Positions 26,719 through 34,865 of a stretch of DNA of 64,000 nucleotides are shown piece after piece. Under the pieces are notes generated by a model that saw nothing but the letters and a program-made list of their open reading frames with translations, was not told the origin of the DNA and ran no database searches. The translations under genes were made by a program, and so were the position numbers. The stretch is taken from positions 1,114,501-1,178,500 of the forward strand of contig NC_011060.1 of NCBI RefSeq assembly GCF_000020645.1, written 5' to 3'. The DNA is from Pelodictyon phaeoclathratiforme BU-1 (GTDB lineage: Bacteria > Bacteroidota > Chlorobiia > Chlorobiales > Chlorobiaceae). The stretch's first letter is position 1; each line of letters opens with the position of its first letter.

Positions 26719-27504
26719 ATGAAACTACTGATATTATTGCTGCTTTTCTTTGGCGTGCCGACGCGTTCGGGCGCGCAGGAGATCGACAGAACGCTTTTCG
26801 GCGCCTTGGATACGGCGCTGGTGATCGTTAACCGCTCCTCCGGTGCTGTGACCGATGTGAATCCGGCACTCAGCGCTCGGCGAATGTCTCCCTGCTCAAC
26901 ATTCAAGATTTATAATACTCTTATCGGCTTGCAGCTCGGCCTGATCAAGGGAGCCGATGATCCCTGGTATACATGGGATGGTGTGCATCGGGATATCGAT
27001 GCATGGAATGGCGATTTAACTCTTCGTGAGGCGTTCCGGGTTTCGGCAGTGCCTGCTTTTCAGGCGCTGGCAAGAGCTATCGGGCCTGCACGGATGAAGA
27101 CATATATCGAACGGATCGGCTATGGAAACGGGGATATCTCTGCGGGGATCGATACTTTCTGGCTTCCCCGGAAAGGAAAAACCGGAATGCTCATCAGCGC
27201 CAAAGAGCAGGTCGCGTTATTAAACAAACTGCTTGACGGCAGGCTGCCGTTTTCCGGAAAGCATGTGAAAACACTTCGTGAAGTCATGCTGGTAGCAGAA
27301 ACTCCAAAAGGGAAACTCTATGGCAAGACCGGATCAGGCAAGAGTGCTGACGGCAAAGAAGAGCTCGGATGGTTTGTCGGCTTTCTCGAAAGTGGGGGAG
27401 TCGAGTACGTGTTTGCCTGCAACATCACCGGCGGAGAGCATCCTACAGGAAAAGCCGCCCGCGCTATCGTTGAAAACGTTTTCAGGTCTCAGAATCTTCT
27501 GTAG
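26719..27504 (+). CDS. Class D (OXA-type) beta-lactamase
   Basis: Periplasmic serine beta-lactamase of 261 residues. It has a signal peptide (MKLLILLLLFFGVPTRSGAQ) and the full set of class D motifs: STFK at 60-63, SAV at 109-111, YGN at 135-137 and KTG at 203-205, followed by GWFVGF. PCSTFKIYN and YGNGDIS are standard for active OXA enzymes. BlaR-type sensor domains have the same fold, but no membrane sensor part is present. The ribosome site is GGGAG at ten bases. It is a lone gene with no integron or IS visible beside it; substrate range cannot be predicted by eye. Confidence 0.92.
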   Translation: MKLLILLLLFFGVPTRSGAQEIDRTLFGALDTALVIVNRSSGAVTDVNPALSARRMSPCSTFKIYNTLIGLQLGLIKGADDPWYTWDGVHRDIDAWNGDLTLREAFRVSAVPAFQALARAIGPARMKTYIERIGYGNGDISAGIDTFWLPRKGKTGMLISAKEQVALLNKLLDGRLPFSGKHVKTLREVMLVAETPKGKLYGKTGSGKSADGKEELGWFVGFLESGGVEYVFACNITGGEHPTGKAARAIVENVFRSQNLL

Positions 27505-27631
27505 ATGCAACGCATCAGCTTCGGTTATGCCGGATCCCCATCTGAAAACTGATTATAATTATTGAATGACAACGCAGGTCGCGTCATGACATGAGGGTGG
27601 TTATCCGGCATACAACTATCTTACTGATGTT

Positions 27632-27925
27632 TTGTACGCTATGGTGATACATAAAGAGGAACAATCGATAGCAATAAGCACTACAGAGTTGAGGCGTAAC
27701 CTTCGGAAATACCTTGATATCGCAAACAAGGAACGGGTAATTATCCAGTGCGGGAAGAGCGAAACCTTTGAAATTATTCCTGCCCGGAAAATGAGCGACA
27801 TCAACCGGTATTTTTCGGACCCAAAGGTCGTTGAGCATTTACAGCATTCTCTTCAGCAAGTTGAGGAGAGTAAAACCACGGTTCTCAAAAAATCAGATAT
27901 CAATAACCTGCTTGGTCTTGAGTAA
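27632..27925 (+). CDS. Phd/YefM-type antitoxin
   Basis: Protein of 97 residues (94 from the ATG at 27641). AISTTELRRNLRKYLDIANKERVIIQCGKSETFEIIPA is the Phd/YefM DNA-binding domain, and the C-terminal half is the charged toxin-wrapping tail. Its TAA stop overlaps the ATG of the next gene by one base, the usual toxin-antitoxin junction. The toxin partner is truncated, so this antitoxin is now an orphan. Confidence 0.8.
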   Translation: MYAMVIHKEEQSIAISTTELRRNLRKYLDIANKERVIIQCGKSETFEIIPARKMSDINRYFSDPKVVEHLQHSLQQVEESKTTVLKKSDINNLLGLE

Positions 27926-28008
27926 TGGGGTATACGCTTTTCTACACTGACGTTGCCCGACAGGATACAGAGAAACTTAAAAAAGTTGATGAGAAACGAA
28001 AAGCGTTA
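27925..28008 (+). pseudogene. Truncated RelE/YoeB-type toxin
   Basis: The frame opens MGYTLFYTDVARQDTEKLKK, a good match to the first strand and helix of RelE/YoeB family mRNA interferases (usually 85-90 residues). After about 27 residues the frame runs antisense into the end of the UbiA gene and loses resemblance to the family. The catalytic C-terminal part is missing, so this is a remnant left by a deletion or insertion at about 28,005. Confidence 0.75.
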
Positions 28009-28875
28009 TCTCGAATAAAAGGCGATCAGGCCAAAGGAGAGGAACAGAACAGTTGCGAGGAGAATGGTTACGTCACTGATCTTCCGCATAAACGACTCTT
28101 TGTTCTCTTGGTACATACTGGCGATGACGATCACGGCAGCGTTATTTGCCAGCAGGAAATAGGTGGATCCCGGAAGGATGTTCGTGAAGGTAAACAAGAA
28201 CAGCACGGCTCCGGAGATCACGCTCGTGATGATGAGGAACTGTTTGGTATGCAGAAAGGAAAAGGTGTTGGCTATGGTTTTGATGCCGCTTGAGAGATCG
28301 CCCCGGCGGTCGCGCATGTCCCACATGACCTCGATAAAGAATGCGCAGATAAAGAGATAACCCCAGCAAATCCAGGCCTTCGGTGAAAGTGTCTGACCCT
28401 CAAAAAAGAGGGGAAGAAAGATGATGGCGGTGGCCCAATCGAGCGGAGGGGTGATGTTTTTGACGACGTAGATATCTTTCAGGCGCCGGGCACCGTTCAA
28501 ACGACGGGAGAGCAACGCCGGGAAGCATTTATGGTTATAAAGAAATCCGATCAGAATGATCAGTGCCGTTGTATAGAATGCCTGTTGTCCGAATTGGAAG
28601 GCGATAACGAGTGAGATAAAGGAGAGCAGGTAGAAGGTGACATAGGTGATAAGCGTTTCGTTTTTCCGGGCGTTTTTCAGACCATCAGGGTCATTCGTCG
28701 TATCTTCAACATCATCGGTAAGCCGATTGTCCTGATAGATCGAAAAGGTCAGCAGAAAGACGGTCAAAACAGCCCATCCATTAACCGGGATATCGAAATA
28801 AACAGACCAGCTTGCTGCTCCAATCGCGGAAAGCAGCGAGAGGTGTATTTTATTTCTGAAGAAATAGTTCGGCAC
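28006..28875 (-). CDS. UbiA family prenyltransferase
   Basis: Membrane enzyme of 289 residues with seven to nine helices. The first aspartate motif is DNRLTDDVEDTTNDP (variant of NDxxDxxxD) and the second is DMRDRRGD, so both diphosphate/Mg sites are present. UbiA proteins prenylate aromatic rings, hemes, chlorophyllides or glycerolipids; in phototrophs the choice includes chlorophyll synthase and menaquinone enzymes, but this sequence is not a clear match to BchG or MenA. It stands alone. Its last codons overlap the truncated toxin on the other strand. Confidence 0.75.
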   Translation of the reverse strand: MPNYFFRNKIHLSLLSAIGAASWSVYFDIPVNGWAVLTVFLLTFSIYQDNRLTDDVEDTTNDPDGLKNARKNETLITYVTFYLLSFISLVIAFQFGQQAFYTTALIILIGFLYNHKCFPALLSRRLNGARRLKDIYVVKNITPPLDWATAIIFLPLFFEGQTLSPKAWICWGYLFICAFFIEVMWDMRDRRGDLSSGIKTIANTFSFLHTKQFLIITSVISGAVLFLFTFTNILPGSTYFLLANNAAVIVIASMYQENKESFMRKISDVTILLATVLFLSFGLIAFYSR

Positions 28876-29330
28876 GTTGTGTTCCCCCTACCGATTATGA
28901 GATTTTTTGGGTGTTTGTAAAGCAGTTCACTTTTTATTGTGAAGTCATTTTCTGTTTATTCCGTTCCTTCGTGCCATTCCGGATTTCTCCGTTTGAGCAT
29001 TCGTAAATTTACTTAACTCGTCTCATTACCTGAACAAATTATGACGGCCATGACTGGCACCGTAATATGTGGTTCCTTGAGAATCTCACTCGATGCCGTA
29101 CATTTGATGGAACCGCCCCTCCATGAATAAAGTGAGTGACACGTCACCTCAAATCGGATTGTTGTATTCGGGCAGTAATGGTGACCGATGAAGGGGACTG
29201 CTGAGATGATGTACTGCTTGGCGGAAAACGAATTGGGGTTGAATTCCCCGCTGCAAGCGACGGGGGATTCTATTAAACCAAGGGAAGGACGCTCATTTCC
29301 TGGTTAATGAAACTGCTTTATAGGGGGATA
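28876..29330. other. 455-base stretch without a gene, containing hairpins
   Basis: No open frame with family resemblance is seen. It holds the promoter region of the UbiA gene near 28,880-28,990 and two inverted repeats described separately at 29241-29270 and 29272-29308. The rest shows nothing recognisable. Confidence 0.5.
29241..29270. repeat. GC-rich hairpin with neighbouring imperfect inverted repeat
   Basis: GAATTCCCCG (29241-29250) pairs with CGGGGGATTC (29261-29270) with one wobble, and CGCT/AGCG can extend the stem inward. Two bases further on, ATTAAACCAAGGGAA (29272-29286) and TTTCCTGGTTAAT (29296-29308) form a second, imperfect inverted repeat. These resemble REP- or MITE-type non-coding units rather than a simple terminator. 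Confidence 0.5.
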
Positions 29331-29858
29331 TTAAATAGTTTTGATAGCATTCAAGGCTCCAAGAACTGTTCTTTTCCAGACTCCGGCATTTCCGGCATAG
29401 TTTGTCTTACTGATTGCAGTTATCCATTGTTCCGGTTCTGCTCCTTGCTTCAGCTTATCGTAAAATACTTTTTTTGCAATGAACTTGCAGAAGTGATCAT
29501 AGGACTCTTCGGTATTTTGATACTGCTTGTATTGAGATTTCCATGAAGCGTTGTTTTTTCCTGTTAACCCGAAGTGATTGTTTAATTTTGTTGCAACCCG
29601 TGAGGTACCGGCACCCGACTCAACAAGAGCTATAGCTAATATGACATTGGCTGGAATAGCATATTCTGCGGCTTTTGAGTCAGCATGGTTTTTATGGGTA
29701 ATAACATAATCAGTTGTCACCCTGTTTGCAGCAAGAGCAATGTTTTGGGATGGAATCAGTGAGGTGACGAAAAAGAAGAACAACAAGATTGCTTGATTGA
29801 AATACTTTCGACTAATCTTGTTGGCAAGAAAAATATTATGGTTGGATAATGCAGTCAT
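29331..29858 (-). CDS. Exported glucosaminidase-type peptidoglycan hydrolase
   Basis: Protein of 175 residues with an N-terminal signal or anchor (NQAILLFFFFVTSLIPSQNIALA, about 21-43). The mature part is a mannosyl-glycoprotein endo-beta-N-acetylglucosaminidase domain (FlgJ/Bax type): AIALVESGAGTSRVATKLNNHFGLTG with the catalytic glutamate in VESGAG, then WKSQYKQYQNTEESYDHF and KTNYAGNAGVWKR. It probably trims the murein glycan. No flagellar or phage genes adjoin. Confidence 0.8.
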   Translation of the reverse strand: MTALSNHNIFLANKISRKYFNQAILLFFFFVTSLIPSQNIALAANRVTTDYVITHKNHADSKAAEYAIPANVILAIALVESGAGTSRVATKLNNHFGLTGKNNASWKSQYKQYQNTEESYDHFCKFIAKKVFYDKLKQGAEPEQWITAISKTNYAGNAGVWKRTVLGALNAIKTI

Positions 29859-30529
29859 TAATTTTTCGTTATGATTGGTTCTTTGAATATGTGTGAATAT
29901 ACCACAAGGCTATATTCAAATTAAAGTTATCAAAAGCGGTACAGCAACTCCTGTGTGATTTCCAAGCTGATATCTATCTTACCGCTTGACTTATCATGTT
30001 TAAAAGGAGCTCGATAGCATTAATTCAGAATCATATCGGCAAGAAAAAGTGCCTGTATATGCTATTACAAACTTGCAAGGTGTCTCTTGATACCTTGTTT
30101 GTTGATCATATGTGGGTTCGGAGAATGGTGTTGAAGGTTTTGTTAAAACGCTTGACGACAAGAAAAGGAAAAACGCCAGTACAGGATGTATCGTCGTAAT
30201 GCTTTAATGAGCGGTTTACGGAGTAGATGAGTGATCGATCTATCGGGTGAATCATAGGCATTATTTTTTTTATATACTCCAATGTATGAATATATCTCGT
30301 AAAAACAAAAACAATATACACTATAAATGCGTTTCTCCTTTAATATCAAGAAGATAGAGCTCTTCAGGATTTTTAGCAGCGGGGCACCATTTTAACGAAG
30401 AGTATCCAATGGAACCTGGCGAACGGGAAATAGAGCCTATCATCAGGAACGTTGTTTCTGAAAGACAAGCATCATCGTCCTGGATTTTCTGGCCGTTTGA
30501 GTTGCGAAAAAATAAACCGGCTTTTCAGG
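29859..30529. other. 671-base stretch without a recognisable gene
   Basis: Several frames of 60-80 codons are open on both strands but none resembles a known protein, has a convincing ribosome site or a plausible composition. The region is A/T-rich and probably holds the promoter of the glucosaminidase gene at its left end. A TAGCAGCGGGG at 30374-30384 also occurs at 25407-25417. Confidence 0.5.
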
Positions 30530-30883
30530 TTATTTCTTTCTCAGTGCAAGAGCCGTCCAGATTGCCCCGAGCAGATCGATTACCCCAAAGAGAAGGAGCA
30601 TGGGACTTGCAAGGCCAGACCAAACAAAGGCGGTAAAAAAAAGAATGACTGATGCGCGGGCATAGACTGTCCAGTGGAAAAACTCGGTCATCTCCTGGCG
30701 GACTGCCTGAAAGTCGTAAAAAGCCAGGAGGCAGGCGAAGAATCCTGTGACTCGAATCCAGACTTCACCTGTGGCGGCAAAACCAAAAAACATCAAAATG
30801 GGGTTGGGCATTACCATGAGGCCGCAGCCCATAAGCAGCTCATAAATTCCAAATACGAAAACACTTTTCGCTGCATTGCTCAT
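30530..30883 (-). CDS. Small four-helix membrane protein
   Basis: Protein of 117 residues from an ATG at 30883, chosen because AAGGAGG lies five bases upstream; a 25-codon extension to 30958 lacks support. Four hydrophobic segments are visible (VFVFGIYELLMGCGLMV, VTGFFACLLAFYDFQAV, ARASVILFFTAFVWSGL, LLLFGVIDLLGAIWTALAL), and the chain ends in basic residues. It resembles uncharacterised bacterial membrane proteins of the DoxX/SMR size class but carries no hallmark residues. Function unknown. Confidence 0.7.
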   Translation of the reverse strand: MSNAAKSVFVFGIYELLMGCGLMVMPNPILMFFGFAATGEVWIRVTGFFACLLAFYDFQAVRQEMTEFFHWTVYARASVILFFTAFVWSGLASPMLLLFGVIDLLGAIWTALALRKK

Positions 30884-31178
30884 TTTTTCCTCCTTAGAGT
30901 TTTTTATCCAGGCTTTGAAGATTATCATTGGGGCCATTGAATGGTTATGCCGTGTCAATGATCATTTTCCAACAGTAACTTTTCCCGCAATATACTGTTT
31001 GCTGTGAATTTATCTTGTGGTCGTCTGTCATGCGGTGGGTAGAAAATGCATTATTCTGTTATAACTGTAGCTATTGGGTCAAGTGGCCTGTTTGTAAAAA
31101 AACGGCAACATCTCTCTTCTGAGTTGAAGAAAGAACAGTTCAAGTGATAACTTGTGAGGACAATAGATAGAGGAACCG

Positions 31179-32120
31179 TTGTCGCTGGCCAAAACAGATT
31201 CCTCTTTCTCCTCTTCAACACAAGAAGACATTATGACCATTTTACTTGGTAGAGTTGATCGCATCTTTGATTCACTTGAGCATTTCTGGGAGCATAAGCA
31301 GACGAAGCGAACTGCTGCGAATGTTCTGATTATTGCTTTTCTCGCGGCTCTCTTCCTCATAGAGTTTCGTCGTCAGGGATGGCTGCCGGAGGAACTTGCA
31401 TTGATGGTGCCGTCGAGCCACTATTACGCAATTAATATAGCCTTTTCCATGCTGCTTGGCCTTGAAGTTCTTGGCTTGGTTTTCAGTCTTGCGAACTCGC
31501 TTTCAGATTCGGTTGGCAAGCAGTTTGAAATTCTTTCGCTTATTCTGCTTCGGCAATCGTTTGAGGAATTTATCCACTTTAACGAACCTCTGGTGTGGGT
31601 GGAGACATCAAAACCTGTACTGCACATTCTTTCCAATGCTGGCGGTGGTCTTCTGATTTTTCTCCTCCTCGGCCTTTATTACAAACTTCAGCAACATCGT
31701 GTCATTACACAAAGCTCTGTTTCGACAGCAGATTTTATTGCATCAAAAAAGCTGGTTTCGCTTTTGCTTTTAATCACTTTTATCGGAATTGGTATCACTG
31801 ATCTCCTCTTTTACCTCTCATTTAAGCCGATATTTGATTTTTTTGCCATTTTCTACACGGTTCTTGTTTTCAGTGATGTCTTGTTGGTGCTGGTTTCTTT
31901 ACGCTACAGCTCAAGCTATGAAATCCTTTTTCGCAACTCTGGCTTTGCTGTCGCCACAGTGGTTGTTCGGCTTGCACTGACGGCTCCGCCCTTTTTTAAT
32001 GTTCTTCTCGGTATTGGAGCAATGGCTTTTGCTATTGGCATTACCTTTGCCTACAACGGGTTTAAAAAAACAGAGATCGTAAAATCGTTATCTGCAGCTT
32101 TACCGGAAAAAAGCGCATAA
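31179..32120 (+). CDS. Polytopic membrane protein of unknown function
   Basis: Protein of 313 residues from a TTG at 31179 with AGAGGA five bases ahead; an ATG at 31233 is the alternative and lacks such a site. About seven membrane segments are visible between residues 45 and 295, the first being VLIIAFLAALFLIEF. The short N-terminal cytosolic part contains DRIFDSLEHFWEHKQTKRT. No family is recognised. It ends four bases before ogt, so the two share a transcript. Confidence 0.7.
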   Translation: MSLAKTDSSFSSSTQEDIMTILLGRVDRIFDSLEHFWEHKQTKRTAANVLIIAFLAALFLIEFRRQGWLPEELALMVPSSHYYAINIAFSMLLGLEVLGLVFSLANSLSDSVGKQFEILSLILLRQSFEEFIHFNEPLVWVETSKPVLHILSNAGGGLLIFLLLGLYYKLQQHRVITQSSVSTADFIASKKLVSLLLLITFIGIGITDLLFYLSFKPIFDFFAIFYTVLVFSDVLLVLVSLRYSSSYEILFRNSGFAVATVVVRLALTAPPFFNVLLGIGAMAFAIGITFAYNGFKKTEIVKSLSAALPEKSA

Positions 32121-32124
32121 AACC

Positions 32125-32592
32125 ATGATTATCTCTTTTCAGCAGACCACTATCGGCAGGGTTGCAGTAGCCGAGCTTGATGGTGCGATAACGAACCTTT
32201 TTTTTGCTGATGAGATTGTGCCGCAACAAGCAGCAGTCGGGGAAACGGAACTGCTCACGCAGGCTTTCCGACAGTTGAATGCCTATCTTCAGGGAGAGTT
32301 GAAAGATTTTACGCTTCCGCTTGCCCCTTCAGGAACACCTTTTATGCAGCGTGTCTGGAAGAATCTCCGCACTATTTCCTATGGATCAACGGCGACCTAT
32401 CAGGATATCGCCCTCGCTTCAGGAAATCCCCATGCAGCGAGGGCGGTGGGGATGGCGAACCACAAAAATCCAATTCCTCTTTTCATACCCTGTCACCGGG
32501 TTATTGGCAGTAAGGGTGCACTTACTGGCTATCGTGGCGGACTCCAGTTGAAAATGGTTCTGCTGGAGCTTGAGCGAAGGGGTTGTGGTTAG
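32125..32592 (+). CDS. ogt: Methylated-DNA--protein-cysteine methyltransferase
   Basis: Suicidal DNA repair protein that removes O6-alkyl groups from guanine onto its own cysteine. The 155-residue protein has the helix-turn-helix region TYQDIALASGNPHAARAVGMANHKNP and the active-site IPCHRVIGS with the acceptor cysteine near 123, followed by LTGYRGGLQLK. It is coupled to the membrane-protein gene just upstream (four-base gap). Confidence 0.95.
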   Translation: MIISFQQTTIGRVAVAELDGAITNLFFADEIVPQQAAVGETELLTQAFRQLNAYLQGELKDFTLPLAPSGTPFMQRVWKNLRTISYGSTATYQDIALASGNPHAARAVGMANHKNPIPLFIPCHRVIGSKGALTGYRGGLQLKMVLLELERRGCG

Positions 32593-32643
32593 TTGAGAAA
32601 TGTGCAAATAATCCAAATTTTCTGGAAGATTGTCTATCGTTAT

Positions 32644-32660
32644 GCAACTTTCAGCAACTT
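32644..32660. promoter_or_regulatory. Direct repeat upstream of the AraC gene
   Basis: GCAACTT occurs at 32644-32650 and 32654-32660, ten bases apart or one helical turn, about 90 bases before the regulator start. This spacing suits an AraC-type operator, but nothing further supports it. Confidence 0.25.
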
Positions 32661-32735
32661 ATGTTGTTAATCTGATGTTATGATTGTACAAAGAGATAGG
32701 TGATTGCAAAAGGAGCGTAATTTATTTGTGGCGAG

Positions 32736-33611
32736 TTGAGTGTGATAGAGGTTTCTCGTGACATACCGGTAGCACGACTTGAAAATACGTTTTTCGGGAT
32801 TGTCGATATCGAAGATTCAGGGTTTGAACTGGCTCGTGAAAATCACCGTCACGATTTTTTTGAGATTCTCTGGTTTACCTCTTCGGTCGGTGTGGCTCAT
32901 TATATTGATTTTGAACCCTATCCTGTCGAATCGGGTCTTGTTTATTTTATGGCTCCCGGTCAGGTTCATGCCTATGAGGGGCCATCTCCATCAGGTTATG
33001 TTATTGTTTTTTCGCTTGAGATGTTCAGTACAATCATGAACCCGCAACTCCGGGTGTTGTTTAATCCTTTCATGAACAGCGGGGTCAGGATAGGCGAGAG
33101 TGAGCATGGAGTGCTTCTTCAGTTGGCAGGGCTTATGGCTCTTGAATGCCAGGGGAAGAAGGACTTTTTCATTCTGCGCTGTTATCTCAAGGTTTTTCTG
33201 CTTCAGATTGCAAGAATCCATCATGAATCTGCTTTTGCGCTTGACAAGGCCGGTCAACGCATGAGCTTGCTGTTTGAGTTGCTGGAAGCAAATTTCCGCA
33301 AGGAGCGTCATGCCGGGTTTTATGCTTCGGCACTCGGTATTACTCCAAAACGACTCAACGAAATTCTTCACCAAAAATTCGATCTGACGTTGACTCGTAT
33401 CTTGCATATCAGGCTTATTCTTGAGGCCAAGAGGGAGATCGCGTATGGCAGAAAAAGTTTCAAGGAGATCGCTTTTGAGCTTGGTTTCAGCGATCAGGCT
33501 TACTTCAGCCGTTTTTTCAAGGTTCAGACTGGCATGATGCCGGCAGCCTTCCGGAGCAGGATGTTCCGGCATGTAAAAAGTGATGAGGCAGATATTGGTT
33601 CAGATGGATAA
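32736..33611 (+). CDS. AraC family transcriptional regulator
   Basis: Protein of 291 residues with an N-terminal cupin-like sensor (NHRHDFFEILWFTSSVGVAHYIDFE, YFMAPGQVHAYEGP) and a C-terminal double helix-turn-helix (ALGITPKRLNEILHQ and SFKEIAFELGFSDQAYFSRFFKVQTGMMPAAFR). Start is a TTG at 32736 or a GTG at 32742; an in-frame stop at 32718 excludes longer forms, and AGGAG at 32711-32715 is rather far. It lies 10 bases ahead of the RND efflux operon on the same strand, so it probably controls that operon. Confidence 0.88.
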   Translation: MSVIEVSRDIPVARLENTFFGIVDIEDSGFELARENHRHDFFEILWFTSSVGVAHYIDFEPYPVESGLVYFMAPGQVHAYEGPSPSGYVIVFSLEMFSTIMNPQLRVLFNPFMNSGVRIGESEHGVLLQLAGLMALECQGKKDFFILRCYLKVFLLQIARIHHESAFALDKAGQRMSLLFELLEANFRKERHAGFYASALGITPKRLNEILHQKFDLTLTRILHIRLILEAKREIAYGRKSFKEIAFELGFSDQAYFSRFFKVQTGMMPAAFRSRMFRHVKSDEADIGSDG

Positions 33612-33621
33612 TTAATAAAAG

Positions 33622-34770
33622 ATGATGAGTACATATTTGATGAAAAGATTTTTTCGTATTCCGGTTTTGATCGGCATGTGCGTACCGCTGTTTTTTTCCG
33701 GTTGTGGATCGGGAGGAGGTGGTAAAGATCCCATGAAGCAGGGAACTCCGGCCTTACCGGTTATGACGCTCAGCACCTCTGACGCGAGTGTGAAAGAGGA
33801 GTATTCAGCTCTTCTTGAAGGAAAGGTCAATGTTGAAATTCGTCCGCAACTCGATGGTACGCTTCAGAAAATATATGTTGATGAAGGGGCATCTGTAAAA
33901 GCAGGGCAGCCTCTTTTTAAAATTGATGACCGGGTTTACCGCGAGCAGTATAACAGTGCGTTTGCAGCTCAACATGCCGCTGAAGCTGGGCTGGCTGTTG
34001 CAAAGCTTGAGGTCGAAAAACTGCTGCCGCTGGTTCAGAACAAGGTGATCTCGGATATTCAGCTTAAAATTGCGCGGGCAAACTATCAGGCCTCACTTGC
34101 TGCTGTTGAGCAGACGAGAGCCAGCGCCCGTTCTGCAGCCGTTAATCTTGGTTATACGGTTATCAAGGCTCCGGTAAGTGGTTATATCGGTAAAATCCCT
34201 TTCAGGATTGGCAGTCTGCTCAGTCAAAACCAGAGTGAGTGGTTGACGCTTCTGAGCGACGTCAGTGAGATCTATGCTTCGTTCAGTATGAGCGAAATTG
34301 CTTTTATGCGTTTTCGTCAATACTATCCCGGAGTGACATTACAGGAAAAAGTTCGGCAAGTTTCACCGGTTTCGCTGATTATGGCAGATGGCAGCACGTT
34401 TTCGGAAAAAGGAGCCATCAGTACTATAAGCGGCCAGTTTGATCAGGCAACAGGCTCCGTCAGGATAAGGGCGGTTTTTCGCAATCCGGAAGGGGTGCTT
34501 CGGTCAGGCAATACCGGCAAGGTGGTCATCGAATCGCTTTCACGTAATGTGCTGCTGGTTCCGCAGGCTGCTACCGTTGAGCTGCAGGACAAAGTCTTTG
34601 TTTTTCAGCTTGCAAAGGATAACAAGGTGACGAAGCGGGTGATTGTTGTTTCGGCAAAGAGTGGCAACAATTATATCGTGAGTTCAGGCGTGAAACAGGG
34701 GGATGTTATTGTTACAGCCGGAATTGAAAAATTACAGGATGGGGCACTCATCAAGCCAATCAAGAAGTGA
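33622..34770 (+). CDS. RND efflux periplasmic adaptor (membrane fusion lipoprotein)
   Basis: Periplasmic adaptor of 382 residues linking the pump to the outer-membrane channel. It has a lipoprotein signal (FRIPVLIGMCVPLFFSGCGSGGGG, lipobox cysteine near 28), a lipoyl half-motif EIRPQLDGTLQKIYVDEGASVKAGQPLF, a helical hairpin (about 105-165) and the beta-barrel with TVIKAPVSGYIGKI. The HAE1-type AcrA/MexA pattern is clear. A second ATG at 33640 is possible. It is followed by the pump gene and the channel gene, as in most RND operons. Confidence 0.93.
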   Translation: MMSTYLMKRFFRIPVLIGMCVPLFFSGCGSGGGGKDPMKQGTPALPVMTLSTSDASVKEEYSALLEGKVNVEIRPQLDGTLQKIYVDEGASVKAGQPLFKIDDRVYREQYNSAFAAQHAAEAGLAVAKLEVEKLLPLVQNKVISDIQLKIARANYQASLAAVEQTRASARSAAVNLGYTVIKAPVSGYIGKIPFRIGSLLSQNQSEWLTLLSDVSEIYASFSMSEIAFMRFRQYYPGVTLQEKVRQVSPVSLIMADGSTFSEKGAISTISGQFDQATGSVRIRAVFRNPEGVLRSGNTGKVVIESLSRNVLLVPQAATVELQDKVFVFQLAKDNKVTKRVIVVSAKSGNNYIVSSGVKQGDVIVTAGIEKLQDGALIKPIKK

Positions 34771-34865
34771 TCAGCTTTCAGCAGCTTCCCGGTAATGCAA
34801 GAGTTTAATGGGTCGAGAGATATTTTTTCCGCACAGAGAGGGGAAAGCTAAACGCAGGTATTGAC

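Noticed and set aside
30409..30636. Plus-strand frame of 75 codons
   Set aside because: It overlaps the four-helix membrane protein gene on the other strand and has no recognisable features.
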